Shown here: piece after piece, positions 43,385-54,372 of the stretch
Numbering within the stretch: the first letter of the stretch is position 1
Layout of the letters: each line of letters starts with the position of its first letter
From: Dama dama
Lineage: Eukaryota; Chordata; Mammalia; Artiodactyla; Cervidae
DNA: 64,000 nt
Reading direction: 5' to 3'
Assembly: GCF_033118175.1 (NCBI RefSeq)
Contig: NC_083691.1
Coordinates: 17,581,001-17,645,000, forward strand
Program-made: the position numbers and the translations under genes
The notes under the pieces: model-generated
The model's input: the letters and a program-made list of their open reading frames with translations, nothing else
The model's database searches: none
Told to the model about the DNA's origin: nothing

Positions 43385-43772
43385 AAAGAGAAAAACAAAT
43401 ATGTATTGACATATATATGTGAGATATAGAAAAATGGTACAGATGAACCTATTTGCAAAGCAGAAATAGAGACACAGACATAGAGAACAAGCATATGAAC
43501 ACCAAGGGGGAAAATGGGAGTGGGATGAATTGGGAGATTAGAACTGACATATAAACACTATTGATATTATGTACAAAACAGATAATTAATAAGAACCTAA
43601 TATAAACCACAGAGAACTCTACTCAATGCTCTATAGTGACCTAAATGGGAAGGAAATCCAAATAAGAGGCAATAAGTGAATATACATTGCTGATTCACTT
43701 TTCTGTGCAGTAGAAACTAAAGCAACATTGTGTAGCAATTATATTCCCGTAAGAAAAAAAAATTTTTTAAGG
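43385..43772 (+). mobile_element. L1 LINE 3' end
   Basis: Sense L1 3'-UTR: 'AAAGAGAAAAACAAATATG', 'GGTACAGATGAACCTATTTGC', 'GAGACACAGACATAGAGAAC', 'TACTCAATGCTCTATAGTGACC' and 'GCTGATTCACTTTTCTGTGCAG', ending 'AAGAAAAAAAAATTTTTT'. 5'-truncated. Confidence 0.87.
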
Positions 43773-43829
43773 TATCTAATTCAAGGCCATAGGGTTGCTA
43801 ACTTGAAATTTGCCTAGTGTATCTTTTAA

Positions 43830-44342
43830 ACCCCATGGACTGCAGCACTCTAGTCTTCCTTGTCCTTCACTATCAGTTTGCTCAAACTCATGTCCATTGA
43901 GTCAGTGATGCCATCAAACTGTCTCATCCTCTGTCATGCCCTTCTCCTCCTGCCTTCAATCTTTCCCAGCATCTGGGTCGTTTTCAGTGAGTCAGCTCTT
44001 CACATCAGGTGGCGAAAATATTGGAGCTTCAGCTTCAGCATCAGTCCCTCCAATGAGTATTCAGATTTGATTTCTTTTAGGATTAACTTGTTTGATCTCC
44101 TTGCAGTCCAAGGGACTCTCAAGAGTTGTCTCCAGCATCACAGTTTGAAAGCATCAATTCTTCAGCACTCAGCCTTATTTATGGTCCAACTCTCACATCC
44201 ATACGTCACTATTGGAAAAATCATAGTTTTGACTATATGGACCTTTGTTGCCAAAGTGATGTCTCTGCTTTTTAATATGCTATCTAGGTTTGTCATAGCC
44301 TTTCTTCCAAGGAACAAGTGCCTTTTAGTTTCGTGACTGCTT
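43830..44342 (-). mobile_element. BovB LINE fragment lacking its 3' terminus
   Basis: Antisense BovB that starts abruptly at 'AACCCCATGGACTGCAGC', so the last ~40 bp of the element (the GTTCAGTC..GACTCTTTG part) is absent. It continues to 'GGAACAAGTGCCTTTTAGTTTCGTGACTGC'. An antisense frame stays open for 158 codons (43860-44336). A missing 3' end cannot arise by normal target-primed insertion and implies later deletion or recombination. Confidence 0.92.
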
Positions 44343-44684
44343 CACTTTGCCAGGCCTCACAGCGACAGAAAGACAACATCCCTCTTGGAGTCTCTTTAAA
44401 ATGCCCCCAAATGACAATCCAGCCATTCTCTCAGACTTGCTTCTGGTTTGTACTAATTAACACATTGCTGTGCCTTTAATAAAGGACTTAAGTTGTGAGA
44501 TCCTGCATTTATTGAAATAGGGCTTCATATGTGCCACGGTCCCTCTCTTTCTGAAATCTCCCCAACTGCTTTGCAAAAATCACAGCCGAGCCCAGGCACT
44601 CCACTCACCAGGAAGGTGAAGACAGAGTGAGTGATCTTCTGTGATTTTGATTCACAGGTGCCTTGGGCTCAACCCCTGGGTTTA

Positions 44685-44880
44685 AAGTGAAAGTGAAAGT
44701 TGCTTAGTTGTGTCCAACTCTTTGTGACCCCATGGACTATACAGTCCATGTTATTCTCCAGGCCAGAATACTGGAGTGGGTAGCCTTTCTCTTCTCCAGG
44801 GGATCTTCCCAACCCAGGGATTGAACCAGTGTCTCCTGCATTGCAGGTGGATTCTTTACCAACTGAGCTAACAAGGAATC
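44685..44880 (-). mobile_element. Bov-tA SINE
   Basis: Antisense copy: AAAGTGAAAGTGAAAG start, 'GGACTATACAGTCCATG' subfamily motif, 'GGATTGAACCAG' B-box complement, end 'GAGCTAACAAGGAATC'. The tRNA head complement is degraded at its last bases. Confidence 0.93.
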
Positions 44881-45666
44881 TGCCTAGATTAAGCACCAAT
44901 TAACTCCTGTGACATGGATTCAGCCCCTTCCTGCCCTGAACCTCTGTTCCTTTCACTCTTAAAGTGGAGAGAACAGCAGTGTGTATTTTAGACCACGGCT
45001 GGGAGGATTCTGTGAAATCTTGTATTCACAGCACCTAACGCAGATCTTGGGACATCACAGCACCTCAGGGTTGATTTCCTCCTCCATACTGTCTCAGCTG
45101 ATTAGGAAAACAAGGTTTCACATAATCCAGGGGCCTACCAGCTGCCCGAGCAACTTACACAGAATTATCATATCTTCCCATACATAAATATACATAAGAT
45201 GAGTGGTGTAACATTATTAGCATAATGAATATTCTAATTATGGCTCTAACATTAAAGCTGGCACCAAACATTAATCCCTGGGGAATACCAATTGCCAAGG
45301 AGGTAGTTACCAAACCTTTTGGGGTGCACTATGAGGACTGAACTTGTGAAATCAAGGAGCCATCACACTTTCCAAAACACAGGAGGAAATCTGCTACAAC
45401 AGAATACCAGGAACATACACATGGCCCCTTTCCTAACACACCATGGCCATACCATTTCTCTTCTCATAGAATATTACTGCGGGGACAGAAGAAATGAGTG
45501 CGGGGAATTTAACCCGGACCATGGATGGAGGATTTACGTGGGCTGGAGGCTGGCTTATGCATTTCCCCACGTTTCTCAAATAGCTCAATGAGGGCGTTTA
45601 GGGGCACACTCCCGTTCTGTGCTTGGGGGTCTGAGGTGCAGCGAAGTTAAGTCATGGTGAGAGCAT
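44881..45666. other. Unique intergenic sequence
   Basis: No gene or repeat was recognised. The AT-rich part at 45180-45310 has no retroelement signature. Confidence 0.5.
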
Positions 45667-45861
45667 GCTCAGCCACTAAGTCATGTCTGACTCTTGTGAC
45701 TCCATGGACTGTAGCCCGCCAAGTTCCTCTGTCCATGGGATTCTCCAGGTATGAATACTGGAGTGGGTTGCCATTTCCTTCTCTAGGGGATCCTCCCAAC
45801 CCAGGGATCGAACCTGGGTCTCCTAAACTGGCAGGTGGATTCTTTACCACTAAGCCATCAG
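45667..45861 (-). mobile_element. Bov-tA SINE truncated at its head
   Basis: Antisense copy whose B box is intact (GATCGAACC complement). It runs from 'CTCAGCCACTAAGTCATGTC' to 'CCACTAAGCCATC', where it meets an antisense BovB. The final 10-15 bp of the tRNA head complement are replaced by the BovB (AGTTC)n tail. Confidence 0.92.
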
Positions 45862-46180
45862 TTCAGTTCAGTTCAGTTCAGTTCAGTCGCTCGGTCATGT
45901 CTGACTCTTTGCAACCCCATGGACTGCAGCACGCCAGGCTTCCCTGTCCAAAGCCAACTTCCAGAGTTTACTCAAACTCAAGTCCATTGAGTCAGTGATG
46001 CCATCTAACCATCTCATCCTCTGTCACCCCCTTCTCTTCCTGCCCTCAATCTCTGCCAGCATCAGGATCTTTTTCAATGAGCCAGTTCTTCGCATCAGGT
46101 GGCCAAAGTACTGGAGTTTCAGCTTTAGCATCAGTCCTTCCAATGAGTATTCAGGACTGATCTCCTTTAGGACTGATTTC
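45862..46180 (-). mobile_element. BovB LINE 3' fragment
   Basis: Antisense BovB with the 3' simple repeat well shown, five AGTTC units at 45862-45886, then 'GTCGCTCGGTCATGTCTGACTC' and on to 'TTCAGGACTGATCTCC'. 5'-truncated at about 46180. Confidence 0.95.
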
Positions 46181-46478
46181 TACACAGAAGAGGCATCAGG
46201 TAAGCCTCTAAACTGTAACCAAAACAAGAGCTGCCACTTCTGAGTGTTTCCTCTGGGCTACATTTCCAGAGCCATTTGCACAAGTTATCATCACTGTTAC
46301 TGTGCCGGCAAGCACAACAGCACTAGTACTCAGCAAACGTCCTACAAGAGGACAGCGGTGGAGCCGGAACCTCCCCCCAGGTCGTCGCTCCCTCAGGGCA
46401 GACAGAAATGCCCAGAAGCACTGCCCCATCGTCCAGGCTCCCACAGGTCCCTGTCAGGAAGCTGTGATTCAAAACCCA
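46181..46478. other. Unique sequence
   Basis: Nothing was recognised in this 298-bp spacer between antisense and sense BovB pieces. Confidence 0.5.
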
Positions 46479-46582
46479 TTTGAGCAAACTCCAAGAGATA
46501 GATAGTGGAGGAAGAGGAACCTGGTGTGCTGCAGTCCATGGGGTCGCAAAGAGTCAGACATGACTTAGCAACTGAACAACAA
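46479..46582 (+). mobile_element. BovB LINE 3'-terminal fragment (about 100 bp)
   Basis: Sense copy of only the BovB end: 'TTTGAGCAAACTCCAAGAG', 'GGTGTGCTGCAGTCCATGG' and 'GACTTAGCAACTGAACAACA'. Convergent with the antisense copy 300 bp upstream. Confidence 0.88.
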
Positions 46583-47736
46583 ATGACCATCAGCTACTTA
46601 CACACTGTGTTTCTGGAGTTCAGCAGTTAATCTGACACAATCTCTTATGGTTTCTTTAAAAAGAAATTAAATACAGGAATAGCTGGCTGCAAAAGTAGAC
46701 CCACAAGTGCCCATTAAAGGATGTCTGTTAAGCCAGAGCGAAGTCTTCTCTGAAGGGCAAGAGGTCTGTCCTCAGCACACCCTGCCTCCAGAACTTGGTC
46801 AGTAACTCAGATGGGCATAAATATGGCCACAGTTTGCGCTTATGGGCGTAAGGATGGGCAGGAGAAAGTGCAACACGTCAGGAAGCTGGGCTGGATGGAA
46901 ACCAGCCTTGACCTTGACTCCAGCTCTGCTGAGGATGTCCCCGCCTGCACTGCCCTGTTTAAGTCCATGAGATAAAAACCGGAAGGTACAGTGTAAGAGC
47001 CAGGCCAGAGCCCTGCGGGCAGATGAGAGAGATCAGGGCGAGAGCAGTCACTCTGCCTCTGGAGGAAAGCCCCAGAGGTCAGTTCCCTGCAAATGTAGGC
47101 TGCCAGGAGCAGAGTTTTCCTGCCCGTCCGTCCAGGAGACAGCAGACCTCAGACAGTCTCTGATCCGGATGTGGCCCTGAAGCTGGGAGCAGTAGCCGGA
47201 AGAAATCAGACGATCCAAAGATCAGGGTCTCCCTAGTGACCTTCTGCCTGAAAGTCCGCCCCTTTGTTCTCCGAGGATCCAGGGCCAGGAGCAGGCAAGA
47301 CCAAGGACACAGGACAGAGGCAGCGGCCAGCCCCTGGGGCCGCAGGTATCCCCTAGGGTAAGGGAGACAGTGACGGTGGTGGGTAGATTGGTGAGGGTTC
47401 GGTGGAACCATGCTGGCGTAAGTGTGGGAAATGAATGGGAGGTAAGCAGAATTGAAGGCAGAGAGATGGTTAGGTAATTTGAACAAGAAATCCAAACAAT
47501 AAACAAGTCAAGAGGTCTGAAATACGTGAAATGGATTAGACATGGTGGCTGATTGGTTTGAGCACCAACCAACAGGGGAGGACAGACTTAAGGACAATTC
47601 CCAGGTATTGACTTGGGAGACTGATAATAAAAATTTGCTTTTGCTCAACCTGAAAAGCTGAGAGATAATTGTAGGAGTCTCCTTGGAAGACACTATTTTA
47701 TGTTTCTGATGATAACTTGATGTCGGGGGTATCCGA
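46583..47736. other. Unique intergenic sequence
   Basis: No gene or repeat was recognised. Frames of up to 138 codons (47079-47495, minus) have no domain support. Confidence 0.5.
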
Positions 47737-47943
47737 GGGCTTCCCTGGTGGCTCAGCAGTAAAGCATTAACTGGCAATGCAGGAGCCACAGAAGATGTGG
47801 CTTCGATCCCTGAGTTGGGAAGATCCCCTGGAGAAGGGAATGGCAACACATGCCAATATTCTTGCCTGGAGAATCCCATGGACAGTGGAGCCAGTCACAA
47901 AGCATCAGACGTGATTGAAGCGACTCAGCACTCACATGCACAG
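47737..47943 (+). mobile_element. Bov-tA SINE
   Basis: Sense copy with head 'GGGCTTCCCTGGTGGCTCAG' unchanged from the family form. It has a small duplication-like change around 'GAGCCACAGAAGATGTGG' and a short internal deletion before 'GTCACAAAGCATCAGACG'. Confidence 0.94.
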
Positions 47944-48225
47944 GGGAGAGTCACACTTTGAGACATCTCTCTTTCAATTTCTGATATCACAGAGTATTTT
48001 CATTCAAAATACTTTCAGAAGAAAAAAAAGTGAAGGCAGGAGATGGAGAAGAGGGGTGTCTATGTGATCATAACCCCAAATAGGGCACTTGTGCAAGTTC
48101 ACTAGGAGTAAGACCAGCTGCCTGCCGAGGGCAGGATCCTGACCACCTCAGCAGAGAACAGCCAGCCTGCGGGACCAGGCAGGGCCACGCTGCCCACAGA
48201 GCCCAGCTTATGACCTGAGCCCCAG
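47944..48225. other. Unique sequence
   Basis: No gene or repeat was recognised. Confidence 0.5.
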
Positions 48226-48767
48226 ATATCAAGAGTCAGATCTTCTAGATGTCCACTGACAGATGTATGGATAAAGAAACTGTGGTACATATATACAGCA
48301 GAATATTACTCAGCCACAAAAAGGAACAAATCTGGCTCAGAACTGAAATGGATGAACCCAGAGCCTGCTATACAGAGTGAAGAAAGTCAGAAAGAGAAAA
48401 ACAAATATCCTATATTAATGGGTATGTGTGGAATTTAGAAAAATGGAATTTAGATGAACCTATTTGCAGGGCAGCAATGAAGACGCAGACATAGAGAAGA
48501 GCCATGTGGACACAGTTTGGGAAGGAGAGGGTGCAACAAATTTCGAGAATAGCATGGAAACATATATGTTAACACACATAAAATAGATAGCCAGTGGGAA
48601 CATGCCGTATGACAAGGGAGCTCAAACCTAGAGGGGTGGGATGGGGTGGGAGTGGGGAGGGAGGCTCAAGAGGGAGGGCACATATGTATGCTTATGTCTG
48701 ATTCATGTTGATGTATGGCAGAAACCAACACACTATTGTAAAGCAACTATCCTCCAATTTAAAAAAA
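48226..48767 (+). mobile_element. L1 LINE 3' end, the longest copy in the window
   Basis: Sense L1 including the segment upstream of the usual truncation point: 'GATGTCCACTGACAGATG', 'CTGTGGTACATATATACAGC' and 'GAATATTACTCAGCCACAAAAAG'. It then has the normal 3'-UTR with a G-rich tract at 48635-48685, ending 'ATCCTCCAATTTAAAAAAA'. It is joined directly to an antisense BovB. Confidence 0.9.
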
Positions 48768-49312
48768 TTCAGTTCAGTTCAGTCGCTCAGTCGTGTCCAA
48801 TTCTTTGTGACCCCGTGGACTGTAGCACACCAGGCCTCCCTGTCCATCACCAACTCCTGGAGTCTACTCAAACACATGTCCATTGAGTCGGTGATGCCAT
48901 CCAACCATCTCATCCTCTGTCATCCCCTTCTCCACCTGCCTTCAATCCTTCCCAGCATCAAGGTTTTTCAAATGAGTCAGTTCTTCACATCAGGTGGCCA
49001 AAGTATTGGAGTTTTAGCTTCAGCATCAGTCCTTCCAGTGAATATTAAGGACTGATTTCCTTTAAGATGGACTGGTTGGATCTCCTTGCAGTCCAAGGGA
49101 CTCTCAAGAGTCTTCTCTAAAACCACAGTTCAAAAGCATCAGTTCTTCGGCACTCAGCTTTCTTTATAATCCAACTCTTACATCCATACAGGACTGCTGG
49201 AAAAACCATAGCTTTGACTAGATGGGCCTTTGTTGGCAAAGTAATGTCTCTGCTTTTTAATATGCTGTCTAGGTTGGTCATAGTTTTTCTTTCAAGGAGT
49301 AAGTGTCTTTTA
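48768..49312 (-). mobile_element. BovB LINE 3' fragment
   Basis: Antisense copy with AGTTC units at 48770-48780 abutting the L1 A tail, then 'GTCGCTCAGTCGTGTCC' and continuing to 'CTTTCAAGGAGTAAGTGTCTTTT'. About 545 bp, among the longest antisense BovB pieces here. Confidence 0.95.
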
Positions 49313-50340
49313 AAAGAACTTAAGTTAATTTTTAAAAAGTCAGGTCCTAATGGTGAGGGTCAGGGGCTACAGGTGACACTCTTGTGCACCAGGGACCAGA
49401 GAAGCCATCAGGGAGAGGCCTATGGGCCATTCAAACAGCACACATTTCTGGAGTCTCCATTAAGCTTCATCTTCCCAACCTCAGAGCCTGGATTCTAACA
49501 CTGAAAGGGTCAGCCCATCCAAACCACGGAGGGGGGGACATGGACCAAGCTTTCTCTCCCCTTCAGGAGTTGAACATCCTCACTTGTCCCTGCCAAAGGC
49601 CAGAGCCCACTCCTGGCCTCAGGTATCCAGGGACAAGAAAGGTCCAGTAGCTTCAGCCTTAAGTGGACACTGCACATCGTCAACAAAAAGAAAAAAGGGC
49701 TGTGGTCTATTGTAAGCGGACGAGACTGTGCACCTGGGGAGTTGTGTGGGTCAGCTTCTCAGAGCCCATGCTTGGGGCTCCTTTGGGGCCACAGGTGAGA
49801 GGGTTTCATATTCACAGAGGCCAGAGGCACTTTCCCCTCTAGGCTGAGTCCTTGGCTCTCCTCAAATGCATCATCAATCCTCCATGGATTCCCTCAGTCT
49901 CTCATTTATTTAGGTATCATAATTGATCTAATGCACTTTGCTGACAGGTAGCATTTCTGACTCACCCCAGCTCCAGGAGCAAGCAAGGTGTACAGGCTCA
50001 GACGTGGTGCCTTGCTTGGTGCAGAGGCGATTAGAGAAGATCAGAATTAAGCCTGGACATTTGCTGGAGTCTGACCTGAAAAGAGTCTGACCTTAAGCCA
50101 GATCCGCAGGAAAATAAGTGTGGAGGTGGGTGTTGCTGGCCTGAAGTGAAGGCTCAGATGAAACTGGAGCCAGAACACAGAGCATAGGGTCCATCAGTGA
50201 CATCTGGCCAGCACCAGGCTCTCCAGGCCTGAACTCCTAGCTCATTTCCATTAGTGGCACTAATAAAGCCCTTCCCCGTCCTTTCTCTTATTCCAAGCCT
50301 ACTTTGATTAGGTGTCCTGTCACTGCCCAGGAAGAATCCT
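49313..50340. other. Unique intergenic sequence
   Basis: No gene or repeat was recognised. Confidence 0.5.
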
Positions 50341-50800
50341 TACTAACAGATCACCTTCAAGGCTCAGTTCCCTGCCCCTGTCTCCTGAAGGGGCTTCCCA
50401 GGTGGCGCTAGAGGCCACCAGGCCAATGCAGGAGACACAAGAGACTCAGGTTCGATCCCTGAGTGGGGAAGATTCCCTGGACTAGGAAATGGCAGCACAC
50501 TCCAGTATTCTTACCTGGAAAATCCCATGGACAGAGGAGGCTGGCAGGCAACAGTCTGTAGGGTAGCAAAGAATTGCACACAACTGAGAGACTGAGCACC
50601 AATCTCCACAAATCCCATCGCCTGGACAGGGTAATGAGAACTCACCAGCATCACTTGTGTGGGGAAGCTCAGATGCTGCTTTGCATTTTTCTCTAATGCC
50701 TCCTGGAATACATCCCAAGCACCCCAACCAGACAAGTATCCAATTCCATATTCCTCTGTGGCTCCCACAGCCTGACTTGGTGCCGAGTAATAAATGCTCA
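50341..50800 (+). repeat. L2 LINE 3' fragment interrupted by a Bov-tA
   Basis: The left part, 'AGATCACCTTCAAGGCTCAGTTCC', and the right part, 'TCTAATGCCTCCTGG', 'CCTCTGTGGCTCCCACAGCC' and 'TGGTGCCGAGTAATAAATGCTCAG', give the L2 3' order around the SINE at 50391-50600. Confidence 0.55.
50391..50600 (+). mobile_element. Bov-tA SINE inside L2
   Basis: Sense copy with an intact B box (GGTTCGATCCC) but a disturbed A-box region ('GGTGGCGCTAGAGGCCACC', which is itself an inverted repeat). End 'GCACACAACTGAGAGACTGAGC'. No clear target duplication. Confidence 0.93.
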
Positions 50801-50939
50801 GTAAGTAGATCCTTCTGTGTTTACAGTCCAGCCTAACCTTAGATGCTCTGCCTTCTTTAACCACAGCATTTTTCCGCCAAACAACCCCTATTTATCCCTG
50901 CCTTTGAAAGGCAATATTCCTCAAAACCACCCCTCTTTC

Positions 50940-51090
50940 TTTCACTGCATATTTTCTTGAGCACTTCCTATGTGCTGGGCATCAGTGCTGTGTTCAGGTG
51001 GCCCTGACCGCAGTGTGACAGGGCTCTTGCCTGGTTGGAGAGGGGGCGAGTCCAGGTAACAGACACATGCTCTGCAGTGTTAGAAAGATC
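50940..51090 (+). repeat. L2-like fragment
   Basis: 'TTTTCTTGAGCACTTCCTATGTGCTGGGCATC' type opening and 'CAGGGCTCTTGCC' follow a common L2 segment. Confidence 0.45.
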
Positions 51091-52319
51091 AAAGCAAACG
51101 ATGAAAGTAGGCACCCCAAAGGGAAAGCCCCAACTCTGCAATTTTGGACCACCTGCCCCTTGGCTTCCCATGCAGAGCTCAAGGGTGAAGATGTGTGTAC
51201 AGACAGGGATGTGTCAGAATTGTTTGTGTCAGGGAACTAATACTGAAATCCATCTCTCATGGCCTCCAAGGAAGCACTGCAACGTGAAATGTCTAAACGT
51301 ACAAAAGGGAAGCATGCCCATCACATCATAAATAAAAAAATTAGTTTGACAAATGTCCATAGGACTGTCAGCTTGTTATTAGAGGCCACAATTTATAGTT
51401 TCAACTCACACTTTCATTAGAAAGCTTATAAATGCAGGAAAAAATGGCAGCATTATAACTTCTGAAGAATACAGCTGTGACCCCAAAAGTTTATCATCTC
51501 ACATTCCCAGTTAACCAAGTTAAAGCAATCAGTCTTGAGAGGCTCTCTGCCCTTCTGGAAATCATAGAATGAAGTCACTCAACACATACTTCAGGAACAC
51601 CTGTACATGCCAATTTATCTGCTTGGTGATAACGATACAGGGGTGTTTGTTGCCAGAACTCTGATCTGGTGGCAGATCAAATCAGAAAGCATTTATTGCT
51701 CACTTGCTAAGAACTGTGATGGAATTTATCATTTATGTAGAATGCCTCTGTGCCAACAGTAGAGTCCTAATACACTTACATCCTGCATCGTTTTGTTGTG
51801 TGTTTACACTGTTTGCCTACTGAACATACATAGGACTAAGCTTCTTCTTAGGGGGTCCCCCCATCCACCATCAGGCCAGATGGCAGAGTCTGGACTGACA
51901 AGCAGCCTGACTCCCAGGGTGGACAGAGTGCTCAGGCCTGGGCCATCGGACCATTCTGTCACTCTGGCACAGCGAGTGGATTGAGGGGCAACATGACCCA
52001 GTGCAGGTCAATTAGAACAGGAACATCAGCCTCTAGCATGCTGGAGGAGACTAGGACACTGAAATTTCTTTCCTCTGGTTTACCAGATCTGAGGATGGAA
52101 GGCTGAAGTCACCTGGATCCACCGTGTGGAGAACATGCAACAGAGCATGAAGCCACAGGCTGGGAGAGGCAAAGTCCCACAAGTTTCATTATCCATTTCT
52201 CCAGCTCTAATCATGTGAGCCAAATGGTCCAACCCTAAACTTTTCAACTGCATGAATCAGTACATTTCCTTCTTTGGCTTAAGCTACAGAAGAGAATTTC
52301 TGCCTTGCAAGCGAAGCAT
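51091..52319. other. Unique sequence with weak L2 echoes
   Basis: No gene was recognised. Short L2-like phrases occur near 51575-51650 and 51680-51725 but are too diverged to bound. Confidence 0.45.
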
Positions 52320-52610
52320 CTGCAGACTTCTCTGGAGGCACAGTGGATAAAAATCTGCCTGCCAATGCAGGGGACACAGGTTCGATCCCTGGTCTGGGAA
52401 GATCCCACATGCCACTGAGCAGCTAAACCCATGAGCCACAAAGACTGAAACCTGTGCACCCTAGAGACTGTGCTCCTCAGCAAGAGAAATCACTGCAATG
52501 AGAAGTCCAAGCCCTGCAAGGAAGAGTAGCCTCTGCTCACTGCAACTAGAGAAAGCCCAAGCATAGCAACAAAGACCCAGCACAGCCAAAAATTAATAAA
52601 TTAGTATATT
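52320..52610 (+). mobile_element. CHR-2 type tRNA-Glu SINE
   Basis: Sense copy: head 'GACTTCTCTGGAGGCACAGTGG', B box GGTTCGATCCC intact, 'GGGAAGATCCCACATGCCACTG', then CHR-2 body repeats of the 'GAGAAGTCCAAGCCCTGC' and 'AACTAGAGAAAGCCC' type, ending 'AAAGACCCAGCACAGCC' and an AT-rich tail. Confidence 0.9.
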
Positions 52611-52989
52611 TTTGTAAAAAACATCTACATTAACAATGTGTTCAACTTGCTTGATTTTGGGATCACTGGTTAAGGCAAAGCCCTGTATTTTCTTCTGTAT
52701 CCTCCACTGGACCCAACACGGTGCTCCCTGGAGGACCTGCTAGGTCCACGCTCATGGAGAGGATGGACAGCAGAGGTCATGACACCGAGGAGTCACTCAC
52801 ATGCTATTCACCAGGCAGGATCCGCGCCTCTGCTCAAGGTGTTCCAGCAGAGGTGTCAGGGCCAGGAGAGTCCTGGTTGGAGCTGGTCCTCAGCCTGGTG
52901 AGTTCTCCCCAGCATGGGTGGGCTCTGGGGAACAAAGCTCAGATAAGACTCATAAGAGAAGGATTAAAGCAGATGGCAGTTTACTAATA
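52611..52989. other. Unique sequence
   Basis: No gene or repeat was recognised. Confidence 0.5.
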
Positions 52990-53080
52990 ACCATAATAGC
53001 TGCCAGTCACTGAGCAGTTACCATGAGACAGAAACTCAGCTACACATTGTCACATCTTATAGCTCATCCATATTATGAGC
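52990..53080 (-). repeat. MIR fragment (antisense)
   Basis: 'CATAATAGCTGCCAGTCACTGAGCAGTTACC' and 'CACATTGTCACATCTTATAGCTCATCC' match the reverse MIR order. It is cut by the following SINE. Confidence 0.5.
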
Positions 53081-53296
53081 TCGTATAAGTCATTTCAGTT
53101 GTGTCTGACTCTGCAATCCTATGGACCTTAGCCCACCAGGTTCCTCTGTCCATGGGATGCTCCAGGCAAAAATACCAGAGTGGGTTGCCATGCCCTCCTC
53201 CAAGGGATCTTCCCCACCCAGGAACTGAACCTGTGTCTCTTATGTCTCTTGCATTGGAAAGCAGATTCTTTACCACAAGCTCTACCTGGGAAGCCC
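53081..53296 (-). mobile_element. Bov-tA SINE
   Basis: Antisense copy. The target duplication ATTATGAGC lies at 53072-53080 and 53297-53305. It contains a small tandem repeat, 'TCTCTTATGTCTCTTG', inside the tRNA part. It ends 'CTACCTGGGAAGCCC'. Confidence 0.94.
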
Positions 53297-53305
53297 ATTA
53301 TGAGC

Positions 53306-53815
53306 CCAGGAAAGAAAAAAAAAAAAAACTCCCTCATCCATCTCCACTTTCAGGGAGGGTCATAAGAGGTAAGCACGGCTCCCCAAGCAGATGCTGCCAT
53401 CTGCTTATGCAGCCCAAGATTTAGGGCCCGGCACTTGCAAGTGCTCTTCCAAGGCCCTGCAGACTCTCCTCCCAAACCTGGGGACGAAGCAGCATCTCCA
53501 GCCCCTCTCTAGGAGCAGGCAGGTCTCCTTTTCTGCCCTGGAGAGGGTTGTGGGGGTGGACAGAGGCCTCGGGCTGCAGCCCTGTGGCCACACTGGCCTG
53601 CTCACTACTGCAAGCTGGCCCCGAGCGTGCATCCAGGCCTCGGGTCTGACTGCCGATCAGGAAGGATCTGAACAGCAGCTGTCTGTGGTGCTGGTCTTGC
53701 TCTCTGCTTAGAGCTATCCCAGCGCACTTTTAAGGACCAGCTGACCACCAACAATGCTTGAGCCTGGGGACCAGGGGTGCAGGAACCTGGCTGCACTGGA
53801 CCAGCCAGTAAGATA
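53306..53815. other. Unique sequence
   Basis: No gene was recognised. A 14-base A run at 53316-53329 follows the SINE's downstream duplication. Confidence 0.5.
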
Positions 53816-53820
53816 TGTGT

Positions 53821-53854
<34 letters not shown>
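53816..53854 (+). repeat. (GT)n microsatellite
   Basis: GT repeat with one CT interruption near 53825, directly followed by an antisense Bov-A fragment. It is probably the expanded 3' tail of that SINE, read as its complement. Confidence 0.95.
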
Positions 53855-53856
<2 letters not shown>

Positions 53857-53974
53857 GTTGCTCTGTCGTGACCGACTCTTTGCAACCCCATGGACTGTAT
53901 CCTGCCAGGTTCCTCTGTCCATGAAATTCTCCAGGCAAGAATATTTGAGTGGGTTGCCATTTCCTTCTCCAGCT
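53855..53974 (-). mobile_element. Bov-A fragment without tRNA head
   Basis: Antisense 'GTTAGTTGCTCTGTCGTGACCGACTC' to 'GCCATTTCCTTCTCCAGC', stopping at the point where the tRNA-like head would begin. It is either a 5'-truncated Bov-tA or a Bov-A monomer. Confidence 0.88.
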
Positions 53975-54372
53975 GGTAAGATAGTCTGATGCCAGCCCAG
54001 GCCTGGAAAGGCGAGCTGCAACTCTCCCAGTCCAGCCCCGGAAGCAGTGCGAGAGAGATGTCAACACCAGCTCAGAGTCTTCCAGTGGAAAGAGCCCTCC
54101 CTAAACTGCCAACAATCCGAGACAAATGTCCCTCGGCCACACCAGGAGGAAGACTGCACTCTTTTTCTACTCGCTCAGTGGAAAACAATTTTATAAATTG
54201 TTTGTCCAGTGAAGAGGCAATCAAGGGATACACAGCCGAACTCTCAAGGGGAGAAAAGGTGTCACAGAGGTGGGTCAGGCAGCTGACTAATAATAGTAGG
54301 CTATTCTGGATCTTGTCTTGATTGTGATCATTAAGATAAAAAGTGTGGCCCAGGGAGTGAAAGCCAAGATGG
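53975..54372. other. Unique sequence
   Basis: No gene or repeat was recognised. Confidence 0.5.

Noticed and set aside
43860..44336. 158-codon frame as a membrane protein gene
   Set aside because: Hydrophobic translation, but it is the antisense strand of a BovB fragment, and the same wording recurs in other BovB copies.
45862..45886. Independent (AGTTC)n microsatellite
   Set aside because: This is the normal 3' simple-repeat tail of BovB in reverse orientation.
53316..53329. A14 run as the tail of the adjacent Bov-tA
   Set aside because: The SINE is antisense and its target duplication ends at 53305, so the A run lies outside the insertion.
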